A stretch of 64,000 nt of DNA from DATJLY01 sp963773665 (GCA_963773665.1 CAVZBZ010000003.1:62001-126000), one strand, 5' to 3'; positions 24,596-33,397 are shown, numbered from the stretch's first letter. The notes: generated from the sequence alone by a model not told the origin. Numbers and translations: made by a program.

Positions 24596-25362
24596 GGCAC
24601 GCACGAGCGCATGCGCTGTGGCGCGCTCGCCTCTTCGGCGGCGGGCTCGTCGGCAACGATCTCGGGCCGGCTGCCGCGCCGCTGCAGCCACATCACGCCG
24701 GCCAAATCGACGATGCTGACCCACAGCCGGTCGAACACGCCGTAATTCGAGCGCCCGCTGTGGCGCGGCCGGTGGTTCACCGGCACCGACACGACGCGCC
24801 CGCCGCCGCGCAGCACGAGCGCCGGCAGGAAGCGGTGATAGTGATCGAAGAACGGCAGATCGAGGAACGCCTCGCGCCGCAGCACCTTGAGGCCGCAACC
24901 CGTATCGGCGGTAGCATCGCCCAGCAGCCGCGCGCGGATTGCGTTGGCGATGCGCGAGGCGAGGCGCTTTGCCGCGGTGTCGCGCCGCTTCAAGCGCATG
25001 CCCGCGACGAGCAGCGGCGGGTCGCGGGGCGCCGCACGCGCCATCTCGAGAAGCTGCGGGATGTCGGCCGGATCGTTCTGGCCGTCGCCGTCGAGCGTGG
25101 CAATAAACTGTCCGCGCGCGGCCTTTATGCCGGTCCGGATCGCGGCGCTCTGGCCGCAGCTCTTGGCGTGCCGCAGGAGGCGCAGCCGCGGCAGCGACCG
25201 GGCGAGTGCGCGCACCGCCGCCGCGGTGCCGTCGCTGCTGCCGTCATCGACGTAAAGGATTTCGTAATCGCAGCGCCCGTCGAGCGCAGCCCTGATCTCG
25301 CCGACGAGCGGCGCGATATTGGGCGCCTCGTTGCGCACCGGGATGACCACCGATAGCTCCAT
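24592..25362 (-). CDS. Glycosyltransferase family 2 (dolichol/undecaprenyl-phosphate sugar transferase-like)
   Basis: A 256-residue GT2 enzyme. MELSVVIPVRNEAPNIAPLV, YEILYVDDGSSDGTAAAVR, GQSAAIRTGIKAARGQFIATLDGDGQND are given here as separate motifs: the DDGSSDGT and DGDGQNDP stretches hold the donor- and metal-binding Asp residues. HRFLPALVLRGGGRVVSVPV and RHSGRSNYGVFDRLW follow. Related to dolichol-phosphate mannosyltransferase (Dpm1) but without the C-terminal membrane helices seen in ArnC. ATG 25362 is used; GTG 25380 is also possible. Coupled to the VTT gene downstream. Confidence 0.87.
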   Translation of the reverse strand: MELSVVIPVRNEAPNIAPLVGEIRAALDGRCDYEILYVDDGSSDGTAAAVRALARSLPRLRLLRHAKSCGQSAAIRTGIKAARGQFIATLDGDGQNDPADIPQLLEMARAAPRDPPLLVAGMRLKRRDTAAKRLASRIANAIRARLLGDATADTGCGLKVLRREAFLDLPFFDHYHRFLPALVLRGGGRVVSVPVNHRPRHSGRSNYGVFDRLWVSIVDLAGVMWLQRRGSRPEIVADEPAAEEASAPQRMRSCVP

Positions 25363-25465
25363 CGGGCGGGGTGGTAGCACAAATCGCCGCCCGGACGAAG
25401 CGAACCCGGCTCCGGCGCTTTCGTTAATGGGGATGGAACCGGCGCCACGCTACCTAACACGCTCC

Positions 25466-26791
25466 ATGACGGCGTTTTCGGCTCTCATCGCGGCCTCCCG
25501 ATTCGGCTATGCCGCACGCCAGGGCGAGTTCGCGGCATTGGCGCAGGATCCGCGCGGCGCGGTGCTGAAACAGCTCGCCGGTCCGCCGCCGACGCTCGCG
25601 GGCGATCTGCCCTCCGGCACCGAAATGACGGCGCTCATTATCGAAGCGCGGCGCGACAAGCGCGCGCCCGAGGATCGCAAGGACTTCAACGAGCGCATCA
25701 ACTCGGTCTATTTCGCCGAGATCGAGGCACGGCTGGGCGCCGCCGCTGCGAGCGAGCGGCCCTATGTCGAGCGGCTCGTGCAGTTCTGGAGCAACCACTT
25801 CACGGTGTCGGCGCGCCGCCCCTTCATCCGCGGCCTTGCCGGTGCGTTCGAACGCGAGGCGATCCGGCCGCACGTGCTCGGCCGCTTCAGCGACATGCTG
25901 CTTGCGGTCGAGAGCCATCCGGCGATGCTGCTCTATCTCGACAACGCGCAGTCGATCGGTCCCGATTCGATGGCCGGCGAGCGCACCGGCCGCGGCCTCA
26001 ACGAGAATCTCGGACGCGAAATCCTCGAGTTGCACACGCTCGGTGTCGATGGCGGCTATACGCAAGACGATGTCGAGGCGCTGGCGCGCATCCTGACCGG
26101 CTGGTCGATCGCGGGACCGAAGGAGCCGGCGACGGGGACGTTCCGCTTTCGCCCGTTCGCGCACGAGCCGGGTGCCAAGACTCTGCTCGACAAGCGCTAT
26201 GCCGAGGGCGGTCAGCAGGAGGGCGTCGCGGCGCTCTCCGATCTCGCCGTCCATCCGGCGACGGCGCGCCACGTCGCGCGAAAACTCGCCTGCCACTTCA
26301 TCGCCGACGATCCGCCACACGACGCGGTCGAGCGCATCGCGCGCAGCTTCCTCGACGGCGGCGGCGATCTGCGGCGCGTCGCGGAGGCCGTCGTGCGCGA
26401 CGATGCGGCCTGGCGCGGGCCCTTTGCCAAGGTGCGCTCGCCAACCGACCTTGCGATCGCCGCGTGCCGCGTGACGGGCGTTGCGCCGCCGGGAAAGCTG
26501 TGGGCGGCGAGCCTGCGCGTGCTCGACCAGCTTCCCTTCTATGCGCCGCAGCCTTCCGGCTGGCCCGACGATGCGGCGTCGTGGATTTCGCCCGAGGCGG
26601 TGTTGCGGCGGGCGCAATGGTGCGAGGCGTTCGCCGACCGCGTGCCGGATGCGCCCGATCCGATGACGCTCGCCGAAGCGAGCCTTGGCGAGGCCGCTCC
26701 CGCCGAAACGCTCGACGCCATCCGCCGCGCGCCCTCGCGCCGCGACGGGCTGGCGCTGCTTCTTGCGAGCGCGGAGTTCCAAAGACGATGA
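25466..26791 (+). CDS. DUF1800 family protein
   Basis: A 441-residue DUF1800 protein. Visible: ALIAASRFGYAARQGEFAAL at the start, RLVQFWSNHFTVSARRP, LYLDNAQSIGPDS, LNENLGREILELHTLGVDGG and QDDVEALARILTGWSI, all characteristic. Function unknown; DUF1800 genes are almost always followed by DUF1501 genes, as here (ATGA overlap at 26788), suggesting a two-protein exported system. The start is uncertain: ATG 25466 is where homology begins; ATG 25427 and 25433 are alternatives. Confidence 0.85.
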   Translation: MTAFSALIAASRFGYAARQGEFAALAQDPRGAVLKQLAGPPPTLAGDLPSGTEMTALIIEARRDKRAPEDRKDFNERINSVYFAEIEARLGAAAASERPYVERLVQFWSNHFTVSARRPFIRGLAGAFEREAIRPHVLGRFSDMLLAVESHPAMLLYLDNAQSIGPDSMAGERTGRGLNENLGREILELHTLGVDGGYTQDDVEALARILTGWSIAGPKEPATGTFRFRPFAHEPGAKTLLDKRYAEGGQQEGVAALSDLAVHPATARHVARKLACHFIADDPPHDAVERIARSFLDGGGDLRRVAEAVVRDDAAWRGPFAKVRSPTDLAIAACRVTGVAPPGKLWAASLRVLDQLPFYAPQPSGWPDDAASWISPEAVLRRAQWCEAFADRVPDAPDPMTLAEASLGEAAPAETLDAIRRAPSRRDGLALLLASAEFQRR

Positions 26792-27990
26792 CCATCGCCC
26801 GCCGCGAATTTTTGGCCGGCGCCGCCGGGTTTGCTCTTACCGCGGGACTCCATCGCGCGGCCTTTGCCGCGGCGCCGACCGACCGGCGCTTCATCGTCGT
26901 GCTGTTGCGCGGCGCAATGGATGGGCTTGCGGCGGCGCCGCCTTATGGCGATCCGAACTATGCCGAAAAGCGTGGCGCGCTTGCCTTGAAGCGGCCGGGC
27001 GAAGCGGGCGGCGTCATCGCGCTCGATGGGAATTTCGGCCTTCATCCGGCGCTCGCCCCGCTCGAGCCTTATTACCGGTCGGGCGACCTCATGCTCGTGC
27101 CGGCGAGCGGCAACGGCTATCGTACGCGCTCGCATTTCGACGCGCAGGACCTGATGGAGAGCGGGCTCGCCGCCAAGGGCCGCGCGAGCGACGGCTGGCT
27201 CAACCGCGCGCTCGCGCAAATGAAAGGCGGCGACGGACGCACCGGTCTCGCGGTCGGCGGCGCCGTGCCGCTCATCCTGCGCGGCGAGGTCGCGGTCGCG
27301 TCGTGGGAGCCGGAAAAACTGCCGCAGGCATCGTCCGACTTCATCGAGTCGCTGCGCACGCTCTATCGCCACGACGCGCTCCTGGGACCGGCGCTCGAAC
27401 GCGGACTTGCGGCACAAGGCTTCTCCGACGAAGTGCTGGGATCGGGCGCCGCCATGGACGTGAAGGGCGGCTATGGCCCCAATGGCTTCGCGCCGCTCGC
27501 CGAGGTCGCGGGCAGGCTGCTTGCCGCCGAGGACGGACCGCGCGTCGCGGCGCTCGACATGCTCGGCTGGGACACGCATGTGAACCAGGGAGCCGAGAGC
27601 GGGCGGCTTGCGCAGAACCTCGCCGGGCTTGCCGCGGGGCTCGACGCGATGGCGAAGGCGCTCGGGCCGCACTGGCGGCGTACCGTCGTCGTCGCCGTCA
27701 CCGAGTTCGGCCGCACCGTCGCACCCAACGGCGACAACGGCACCGATCACGGCACGGCTTCGGTCATGCTGGTGATGGGCGGCGCGGCCAAGGGCGGGCG
27801 CGTTCACGGCGACTGGCCGGGCCTCTCGCGCCTCGAGGACGACCGCGACCTGCGCGTCGCGACCAACTCGCGCAGCGTGATGAAAGGCATCCTGCGCGAC
27901 CATCTGGGCATCGACGCGGCCGCGCTCGGCTCAGACGTCTTTCCCGACACCGCTTCGCTTCCCGTCCTGTCCGGACTCGTCCGCGCCTAA
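26788..27990 (+). CDS. DUF1501 family protein, Tat-exported
   Basis: A 400-residue protein with an N-terminal twin-arginine signal (MTIARREFLAGAAGFALTAG, motif RREFL) and a likely cleavage after AAFAAAP, so it is exported folded to the periplasm. The mature domain has RFIVVLLRGAMDGLAAAPPYGD, RSHFDAQDLMESG, LDMLGWDTHVNQG, VVVAVTEFGRTVAPNG and NGTDHGTASVMLVMGGAA, the DUF1501 pattern related to sulfatase/alkaline phosphatase folds. Metal-binding Asp/His residues of that fold are plausible here. Enzyme activity unknown. Coupled to DUF1800. Confidence 0.9.
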   Translation: MTIARREFLAGAAGFALTAGLHRAAFAAAPTDRRFIVVLLRGAMDGLAAAPPYGDPNYAEKRGALALKRPGEAGGVIALDGNFGLHPALAPLEPYYRSGDLMLVPASGNGYRTRSHFDAQDLMESGLAAKGRASDGWLNRALAQMKGGDGRTGLAVGGAVPLILRGEVAVASWEPEKLPQASSDFIESLRTLYRHDALLGPALERGLAAQGFSDEVLGSGAAMDVKGGYGPNGFAPLAEVAGRLLAAEDGPRVAALDMLGWDTHVNQGAESGRLAQNLAGLAAGLDAMAKALGPHWRRTVVVAVTEFGRTVAPNGDNGTDHGTASVMLVMGGAAKGGRVHGDWPGLSRLEDDRDLRVATNSRSVMKGILRDHLGIDAAALGSDVFPDTASLPVLSGLVRA

Positions 27991-28014
27991 CGCGGGCGTG
28001 CTATCCTTGGCCCC

Positions 28015-28416
28015 ATGCGGAGAATTGTCCTCATCGTTGCTACGGCGCTTGCCGGCTGCGCCACGTCGGGCCCGCCGCTCGTCGAAATGACCGATATCGA
28101 CCCGGTGGTCTATCAGCGCGATCTCGATCATTGCGAAGCGGTCGGCAACGGCAGCGACGCGGCGGGACCGCTCGTCGCCGGCGCGCTCATGGGCGCCTCG
28201 ATCGGCGGTGGACTGGGCGCGATATTCGGTGGCGCAGGAGCGCTGTCGTCGCCAGCCTATTCCGTGGCCGAGGCCTATGGCACGGGGACGGGCGCCGTCG
28301 CGGGCGCGGCGGGGAACGCCGCGGCGAATGCACCTTCGTCCCAGAAATCCGATCCGCAGGAGCGCCAGACCGTCGCGCAATGCCTCGCGGCAAAGGGCTA
28401 CAAGGTGCTTCCCTAG
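28015..28416 (+). CDS. Glycine-zipper lipoprotein
   Basis: A 133-residue predicted lipoprotein. The signal MRRIVLIVATALAGCATSG has a lipobox LAGC with lipidated C15. A Gly/Ala-rich hydrophobic middle (GALMGASIGGGLGAIFGGAG) is a glycine zipper, likely membrane-associated; the end has ERQTVAQCLAAKGYKVLP, a C-terminal pattern seen in related envelope lipoproteins. Function unknown. Its stop overlaps the convergent pyk stop. Confidence 0.8.
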   Translation: MRRIVLIVATALAGCATSGPPLVEMTDIDPVVYQRDLDHCEAVGNGSDAAGPLVAGALMGASIGGGLGAIFGGAGALSSPAYSVAEAYGTGTGAVAGAAGNAAANAPSSQKSDPQERQTVAQCLAAKGYKVLP

Positions 28417-29834
28417 CGCCCCTCGACCCAGGCGATGCGCAGCACGTTGGTGGCGCCGGGCGTGCCGAACGGGACGCCGGCGGTGATGACGATGCGGTCG
28501 CCGCTCTCGGCGAATCCTTCCTTGTTGGCCACGAGCGTCGCGCGCTGCACCATGTCGTTGAAATTGTGCACGTCGCGGGTATGGACGCAGTGCAGGCCCC
28601 AGACGATCGCAAGGCGCCGCGCGGTTTCGATCTTGGAGGTGAGCGCCAGCACCGGCACCTGCGGCCGCTCGCGTGCGGCGCGCACTGCGGTCGCGCCCGA
28701 GGTCGTGTAGGAGACGATCGCGGCGGCGCCCACCGTCTCCGCCACGTCGCGCGCGGCATGCGAGATCGCATCGGACGGGGTGTGCTCGGGCGTGCCGGCG
28801 CCCGCCTTGAGCCCGGCGAAATAGAGCGGGTCGGCCTGCACGCGGCGGATGATACGGTCCATCATCGTCACCGCCTCGACCGGATACGAGCCGGCGGCGG
28901 TCTCGGCCGAGAGCATCACCGCATCGGCGCCCTCATAGACCGCGGTCGCCACGTCCGAGGCCTCCGCGCGGGTCGGCACCGGCGCGCGCACCATCGATTC
29001 GAGCATCTGCGTCGCGACCACCACCGGCTTTCCCAAGAGCCGGCAGGCGTGAATGATCTGGCGCTGCACCGGCGGCACGTCCTCGGGCGGCATCTCGACG
29101 CCGAGATCGCCGCGCGCCACCATCGCCGAATCGGCGAGTTCGAGAATCTCATGGAGCCGCCGGATCGCGGCCGGCTTCTCGAGCTTGACGAGAATGCCGG
29201 CGCGGCCGGCGATGAGCTTGCGCGCCTCGGCCACGTCGTCGGGCCGCTGCACGAACGAGAGCGCGATCCAATCGGCGCCGAGTTCGAGCGCGAAGGCGAG
29301 ATCGGCGCGGTCCTTGGGCGTAAGCGCCGAGAGCGGCAGCACCGCGTTCGGCACGTTGACGCCCTTGCGGTCGGACAGGTCGCCGCCGGTCATGACCACC
29401 GTCTCGGCGAAATCCTTGCCGCACGATTCGACCTTGAGGCGGATATTGCCGTCATCGAGCAGAAGCTCGACGCCGGGCTCGATCGCGGCGAAGATCTCGG
29501 GATGCGGCAGCGGTGCGCGGCGCGCATCGCCCGGCGATTTCCCGAGATCGAGGCGGAAGCGCTTGCCCGTCTCGAGCTTCACCTTGCCGTCCGCGAAGGT
29601 GCCGACGCGAAGCTTCGGGCCCTGCATGTCGGCCATCACGCCGATGGGACGCCCCTGCTTCTTCTCGATGGCGCGGATCGCGTCATATCGGGCGCGATGC
29701 TCCTCGGGCTTGCCGTGGCTGAAATTGAGGCGGAACACGTCGACGCCGGCACGGAACAGCGTGTCGATCATCTCGGGCGAAGACGACGCGGGGCCGAGGG
29801 TCGCGACGATCTTGGCGCTCCTTTGCCGTCTCAT
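28413..29834 (-). CDS. pyk: Pyruvate kinase
   Basis: A 473-residue pyruvate kinase (PEP + ADP to pyruvate + ATP). RRQRSAKIVATLGPASSS, FRLNFSHGKPEEH, ADMQGPKLRVG, the catalytic Lys region VKLEKPAAIRRL, MVARGDLGVEMPPEDVPPVQ with the metal-binding acids, and KPVVVATQMLESM, AVMLSAETAAG. The C-terminal allosteric domain has SYTTSGATAVRAARERPQVP. Its start overlaps the end of the glycerate kinase gene (ATGA), placing two enzymes of lower glycolysis in one transcript. pyk with DUF1244/DUF2312 genes close by is a common alphaproteobacterial order. Confidence 0.96.
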   Translation of the reverse strand: MRRQRSAKIVATLGPASSSPEMIDTLFRAGVDVFRLNFSHGKPEEHRARYDAIRAIEKKQGRPIGVMADMQGPKLRVGTFADGKVKLETGKRFRLDLGKSPGDARRAPLPHPEIFAAIEPGVELLLDDGNIRLKVESCGKDFAETVVMTGGDLSDRKGVNVPNAVLPLSALTPKDRADLAFALELGADWIALSFVQRPDDVAEARKLIAGRAGILVKLEKPAAIRRLHEILELADSAMVARGDLGVEMPPEDVPPVQRQIIHACRLLGKPVVVATQMLESMVRAPVPTRAEASDVATAVYEGADAVMLSAETAAGSYPVEAVTMMDRIIRRVQADPLYFAGLKAGAGTPEHTPSDAISHAARDVAETVGAAAIVSYTTSGATAVRAARERPQVPVLALTSKIETARRLAIVWGLHCVHTRDVHNFNDMVQRATLVANKEGFAESGDRIVITAGVPFGTPGATNVLRIAWVEGR

Positions 29835-31141
29835 CGGTCCTTCATTCCTTCGCTCTTGGCGACGAGTATGGCGCGAAAGTCGTTAACATTGGTCAAGGTC
29901 GGGCCGGTCACCACGAGATCGCCCAAGCCATTGAACGCGCCCCACGCGTCGTTGTCGGCGAGATGCGCCTTGAGGTCGAGCCCGAGCGATCTTGCACGCG
30001 CGAGCGTATCGGGGCCGCACGCAGCACCCGCATTGTCCTCGGTGCCGTCGATCCCGTCGGTGTCGCAGGCGATGGCGTGGACCCCGGCCAGCCCGTCGAG
30101 CGCGAGCGCCAGCGACAGAATGAACTCGGTGTTGGGTCCGCCGCGTCCTGGGCCTCGCACCGTCACGGTGGTCTCTCCGCCCGACAGCAGCACCGCCGGG
30201 AGTGCGATGGCGCGGTCGCCGGCGACGAGACGTCCGGCCGCGGCCTGGCGCGCGATCCCGGCCATGACTTTGGCAGCCTCGCGCGCCTCGCCCTCGATCC
30301 GGTCGCCGAGCACGACCGGCGTCAATCCTGACGCGCGCGCCGCGTCGGCCGCCTTGTCGAGCGCCTGCTGCGGCGTCGCGACCAGCACATAGCGGCAGCG
30401 CGCGAACAGCGGATCGCCGGGCTTCGGCGTCTCGTCATCGGCAGCGGCGAGGCGGCGCGTCACGGCGGGTGGCGGCGCGATACCGTAATGCGCAAGGATC
30501 GCGCGCGCCTCGGCGAAGGTCGAGGGATCGGGCACGGTCGGGCCCGAGCCGATCACGGCCGGATCGTCGCCCGCCACGTCGGAGATCGCGAGCGTCACCA
30601 CGGGCGCGGGTGCCGCGGCCGCAGCCAGCCTGCCGCCCTTGATCGCCGAGAGATGTTTGCGCACGCAATTGATCTCGCCGATGGAGGCACCCGAGCGCAG
30701 CAGCGCCTGCGTCACGGCGCGCTTGTCTTCGAGCGTGACGCCAGCGGCCGGCAGCGCAAGCAGCGCCGACGCGCCGCCCGAGACGAGGCAAAGGACGAGG
30801 TCGTCGGGCCGGAGCCCCTGCACGCTCGCGAGGATGCGCGCGGCTGCCTGTTCGCCGGCCCGATCGGGCACCGGGTGGCTTGCCTCGACGACCTCGATGC
30901 GGCGGCATGGGCTCCCATGGCCATAGCGCGTGACGACGATGCCCTCGAGCGCGCCCGGCCAATGGTCTTCGACCGCGCGCGCCATCGCGGCGGCGGCCTT
31001 GCCGGCGCCGACGACGACAGTGCGGCCCTTGGGCGGGGGCGGCAGGTGCGGCGGCACGCAGCGCGCCGGGATCGCCGCCTCGAGCGCCGCATCGAGGAGG
31101 CGACGCAGCACGGTCTCGTGTGGGTCGCGCGTGCGATTCAT
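29831..31141 (-). CDS. Glycerate 2-kinase (MOFRL family; TtuD/GckA-like)
   Basis: A 436-residue class II glycerate kinase, making 2-phosphoglycerate. VVVGAGKAAAAMARAVEDHW is the first nucleotide-binding segment; LCLVSGGASALLALPAAGVT and GASIGEINCVRKHLSAIKGG are characteristic; VIGSGPTVPD follows. The C-terminal MOFRL domain reads LLSGGETTVTVRGPGRGGPN with AIACDTDGIDGTEDNAGA. Old annotations call it hydroxypyruvate reductase TtuD. ATG 31141 is chosen on homology. Overlap with pyk supports glycerate to pyruvate flow; glcDEF in the same window could supply upstream intermediates. Confidence 0.92.
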   Translation of the reverse strand: MNRTRDPHETVLRRLLDAALEAAIPARCVPPHLPPPPKGRTVVVGAGKAAAAMARAVEDHWPGALEGIVVTRYGHGSPCRRIEVVEASHPVPDRAGEQAAARILASVQGLRPDDLVLCLVSGGASALLALPAAGVTLEDKRAVTQALLRSGASIGEINCVRKHLSAIKGGRLAAAAAPAPVVTLAISDVAGDDPAVIGSGPTVPDPSTFAEARAILAHYGIAPPPAVTRRLAAADDETPKPGDPLFARCRYVLVATPQQALDKAADAARASGLTPVVLGDRIEGEAREAAKVMAGIARQAAAGRLVAGDRAIALPAVLLSGGETTVTVRGPGRGGPNTEFILSLALALDGLAGVHAIACDTDGIDGTEDNAGAACGPDTLARARSLGLDLKAHLADNDAWGAFNGLGDLVVTGPTLTNVNDFRAILVAKSEGMKDR

Positions 31142-31208
31142 TTTCCGACAGGATAGGATGGCAGCGTAGCACGAGACAACGGGGGCCCCTGCGCGGCGAC
31201 CTTCTGCC

Positions 31209-31997
31209 ATGTCGCTTTCCGACCTTCTCGCCGGCGAACCGCCGCCGCTGCAGCACTGGCGCCACGACGGCGCGGCCAACGTGCTCCTCACCTGCGACCA
31301 CGCGTCGAACCTTGTGCCGCGCGCGCTTGCGGGGCTCGGGCTCGCCGAGCCCGAGCTTCGGCGTCACATCGCCTGGGACATCGGCGCGGCCAACGTGACG
31401 CGGCGTTTGGCCGCCCGGCTCGACGCGCCGGCGATCCTCGCGGGCTATTCGCGCCTCGTCATCGACTGCAACCGCGATCCGGCCGACACGAGCTCGATCC
31501 CCGAGACGAGCGACGGCGTCGCCGATACCGGGCAATCGCGGCCTTTCCGCGTCCGCGCGCGCGCGCGCGGTATGCCGCAATCTTCGCGCCCTACCACGCT
31601 GCGATCGAGGAATGGATCGAGGCGCGGCTCGGGCGCGGCGTCGCTGCCGGCGCTCGTTTCGATCCACAGCTTCACGCCGGTCATGGGCGGCACGGCGCGG
31701 CCGTGGCATGTCGGGATCCTGTGGGACAGCGATCCGCGCATCCCGCTTCCGCTGCTGGCGGCGCTGCGCTCCGATCCGGCGCTCGTGGTGGGCGACAACG
31801 AGCCCTATTCCGCGCGCAAGCCGCAGGGCTACACGGTGCGCCACCACGCGGTCTCGCACGGCCTGCCGCATGTCGCGATCGAGCTGCGCCAGGACCTGAT
31901 CGAAGACGATGCCGGCGCCGCGCGCTGGGCGGAGATTCTCGCCGCGGCGCTTGCCCCCATCCTCGCGCGGGCCGACCTCTATCGCACGGGGGGCTAG
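31209..31997 (+). CDS. N-formylglutamate amidohydrolase family protein, with internal frame disturbance
   Basis: A 262-codon frame. The N-terminal half (VLLTCDHASNLVPRAL, HIAWDIGAANVTRRLA, RLVIDCNRDP, IPETSDGV) and C-terminal half (LVSIHSFTPVMGGTARPWHV, VVGDNEPYSARKPQGYTVRH, VAIELRQDLI) fit the family. Between 31524 and about 31645 the product does not: the expected IPGNRGLSASARA, RYAAIFAPYHAAIEEWIEA and LGRG lie in other frames. Three one-base gains (31524, the CG run 31553-31570, and 31628-31647) add up to one codon and restore the frame. About 40 residues are therefore scrambled unless these are sequence errors. Located with pyk and DUF1244 as in relatives. Confidence 0.75.
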   Translation: MSLSDLLAGEPPPLQHWRHDGAANVLLTCDHASNLVPRALAGLGLAEPELRRHIAWDIGAANVTRRLAARLDAPAILAGYSRLVIDCNRDPADTSSIPETSDGVADTGQSRPFRVRARARGMPQSSRPTTLRSRNGSRRGSGAASLPALVSIHSFTPVMGGTARPWHVGILWDSDPRIPLPLLAALRSDPALVVGDNEPYSARKPQGYTVRHHAVSHGLPHVAIELRQDLIEDDAGAARWAEILAAALAPILARADLYRTGG

Positions 31998-32053
31998 ACC
32001 GAGCATGGGTGCGATCCCAATATCTAGAGCGAAGCGATATCCGGAGTGGAGCG

Positions 32054-32335
32054 ATGGACGACAAGACCCGCACCGAACTCGAGGCCGCGTCCTTCCGGCG
32101 CCTCGTCGAGCATCTGCGCGAGCGCACCGACGTGCAGAATCTCGACCTCATGAATCTCGCCGGATTCTGCCGCAACTGTCTCTCGCGCTGGTATCGCGAG
32201 GCGGCCGAGGCGCGCGGCATGAAGCTTCCCGATCCCGAGGCGCGCAAGATCGTCTACGGCATGCCGTACGAGGAGTGGAAGGCGAAGTACCAGAAGGAAG
32301 GGCCGAAGCAGCCGGTAGCATCGCACAAGCACTAG
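32054..32335 (+). CDS. DUF1244 domain protein
   Basis: A 93-residue protein: MDDKTRTELEAASFRRLVEH, then VQNLDLMNLAGFCRNCLSRW with two Cys three apart, and KIVYGMPYEEWKAKYQKE. This is the DUF1244 family, small helical proteins conserved in Proteobacteria; structure known for relatives, function unknown. It sits between the amidohydrolase and gapR, the order seen in many Alphaproteobacteria. Confidence 0.9.
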   Translation: MDDKTRTELEAASFRRLVEHLRERTDVQNLDLMNLAGFCRNCLSRWYREAAEARGMKLPDPEARKIVYGMPYEEWKAKYQKEGPKQPVASHKH

Positions 32336-32385
32336 GTCCCGCGCCTTGCGCGGCGCGTGCGGCTCGTCTAGGGTCCTAACCGCCC

Positions 32386-32682
32386 ATGCGAGCACGCGAT
32401 AAAAATGCTGCGGACGCCGGCGGCGTCGCCGGAGATCGCCTCAAATCGTTCGTCGAGCGCATCGAGCGGCTCGAGGAAGAAAAGCGGGCGCTCGCCGAGG
32501 ACATCAAGGAAGTCTATTCCGAGGCGAAGGGCGTGGGCTTCGACGTGAAGACCATCCGCCAGCTCGTCCGCCTGAGAAAGATGGACGAGGACGACCGCGA
32601 CGAGCAGGAGGCGCTGCTCGAACTCTACATGCGCGCTCTCGGCATGAAGCCCGAGCGCAGCGGCCGCCGCGCCGCGGGCTAA
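32386..32682 (+). CDS. gapR: GapR-family nucleoid protein (DUF2312)
   Basis: A 98-residue protein matching the DUF2312/GapR family: DRLKSFVERIERLEEEKRAL, EDIKEVYSEAKGVGFDVKTI, RQLVRLRKMDEDDRDEQEALLELY (listed as overlapping parts). The first helix is a long coiled coil used for dimer formation. In Caulobacter GapR clamps over-twisted DNA ahead of forks and RNA polymerase and stimulates topoisomerases. Here it is followed seven bases later by a macrodomain gene. Confidence 0.88.
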   Translation: MRARDKNAADAGGVAGDRLKSFVERIERLEEEKRALAEDIKEVYSEAKGVGFDVKTIRQLVRLRKMDEDDRDEQEALLELYMRALGMKPERSGRRAAG

Positions 32683-32688
32683 AGCCGC

Positions 32689-33198
32689 GTGGCGCGGATC
32701 GAGGCGCTCAGCGGCGACATCACGCGGCTCGAGGTCGATGCGATCGTCAATGCCGCGAACGAGACGCTTCTGGGCGGCGGCGGGGTCGATGGCGCGATCC
32801 ATCGCGCGGCCGGGCCCGAGCTTCTCGCCGAATGCCGCACGATCGGCGGCTGCCCCACGGGCGAGGCCCGCATCACCAAAGGATATCGCCTGCAGGCGCG
32901 CCACGTGATCCATACGGTCGGGCCCGTGTGGCGCGGCGGCGGCGATGACGAGGAGCGGCTCCTGGCCGGCTGCTATCGCGCAAGCCTCGCGCTCGCGGCG
33001 GGGCATGGACTGCGCTCGGTGGCATTTCCGGCGATCTCGACCGGCGTCTATGGTTTCCCGAAGCCGCGCGCGGCCGGCATCGCGGTCGCCGAGACGAGGG
33101 GATTTCTCGCCGCCGACCGCACGATCGAGCGCGTGCTGTTCGTCTGCTTCGATGCCGAAACGCTGGCGCTTTACGAACGCGCGCTCGGTCGCGGCTGA
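32689..33198 (+). CDS. Macrodomain protein, O-acetyl-ADP-ribose deacetylase type
   Basis: A 169-residue single macrodomain. IEALSGDITRLEVDAIVNAA, NAANETLLGGGGVDGAIHRA and GCPTGEARITKGYRL cover the ADP-ribose pocket, with the catalytic Asp/Asn of the MacroD/YmdB type in VNAAN and GGVDGAIH. HVIHTVGPVWRGG and AFPAISTGVYGFPKPRAA complete the site. Likely hydrolyses O-acetyl-ADP-ribose or mono-ADP-ribose from proteins. It starts with GTG seven bases after gapR, so it is probably in the same transcript. Confidence 0.92.
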   Translation: MARIEALSGDITRLEVDAIVNAANETLLGGGGVDGAIHRAAGPELLAECRTIGGCPTGEARITKGYRLQARHVIHTVGPVWRGGGDDEERLLAGCYRASLALAAGHGLRSVAFPAISTGVYGFPKPRAAGIAVAETRGFLAADRTIERVLFVCFDAETLALYERALGRG

Positions 33199-33201
33199 TT
33201 T

Positions 33202-33375
33202 TCAGTCGAGGCGCTTCTTGTCCAGATCCTTCGCCGCCTTGTCCTGTTCGAGGCGGGTCTTGGTGCGCTCGGCCTTGGTGCGGCCGCTGCGCGCGCGGTT
33301 TTCCTCGGCGCGCCGCGCTCTCTCCGCGCGCTCGCGCTCCTTGCGAAAGCGGTTGAGGTTGATCGGCTCGGCCAT
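33202..33375 (-). CDS. DUF4169 small basic protein
   Basis: A 57-residue protein: MAEPINLNRFRKERERAERA, then ENRARSGRTKAERTKTRLEQ and a Lys/Asp-rich end. Extremely charged and helical, with the DUF4169 pattern (MAE-x-INL ... ENRxxFGRTKAER). Alphaproteobacterial, function unknown; in many genomes it lies next to fumC and a ribbon-helix-helix gene, exactly as here. Too short for automatic length cut-offs. Confidence 0.85.
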   Translation of the reverse strand: MAEPINLNRFRKERERAERARRAEENRARSGRTKAERTKTRLEQDKAAKDLDKKRLD

Positions 33376-33397
33376 CGCGGACTCCTTTCCTGCGATG

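Noticed and set aside
26685..30392. Plus-strand open frame of over 1200 codons
   Set aside because: It is a shadow of DUF1501, the lipoprotein and the antisense of pyk and glycerate kinase; the protein is Arg/Ala-rich with no domain.
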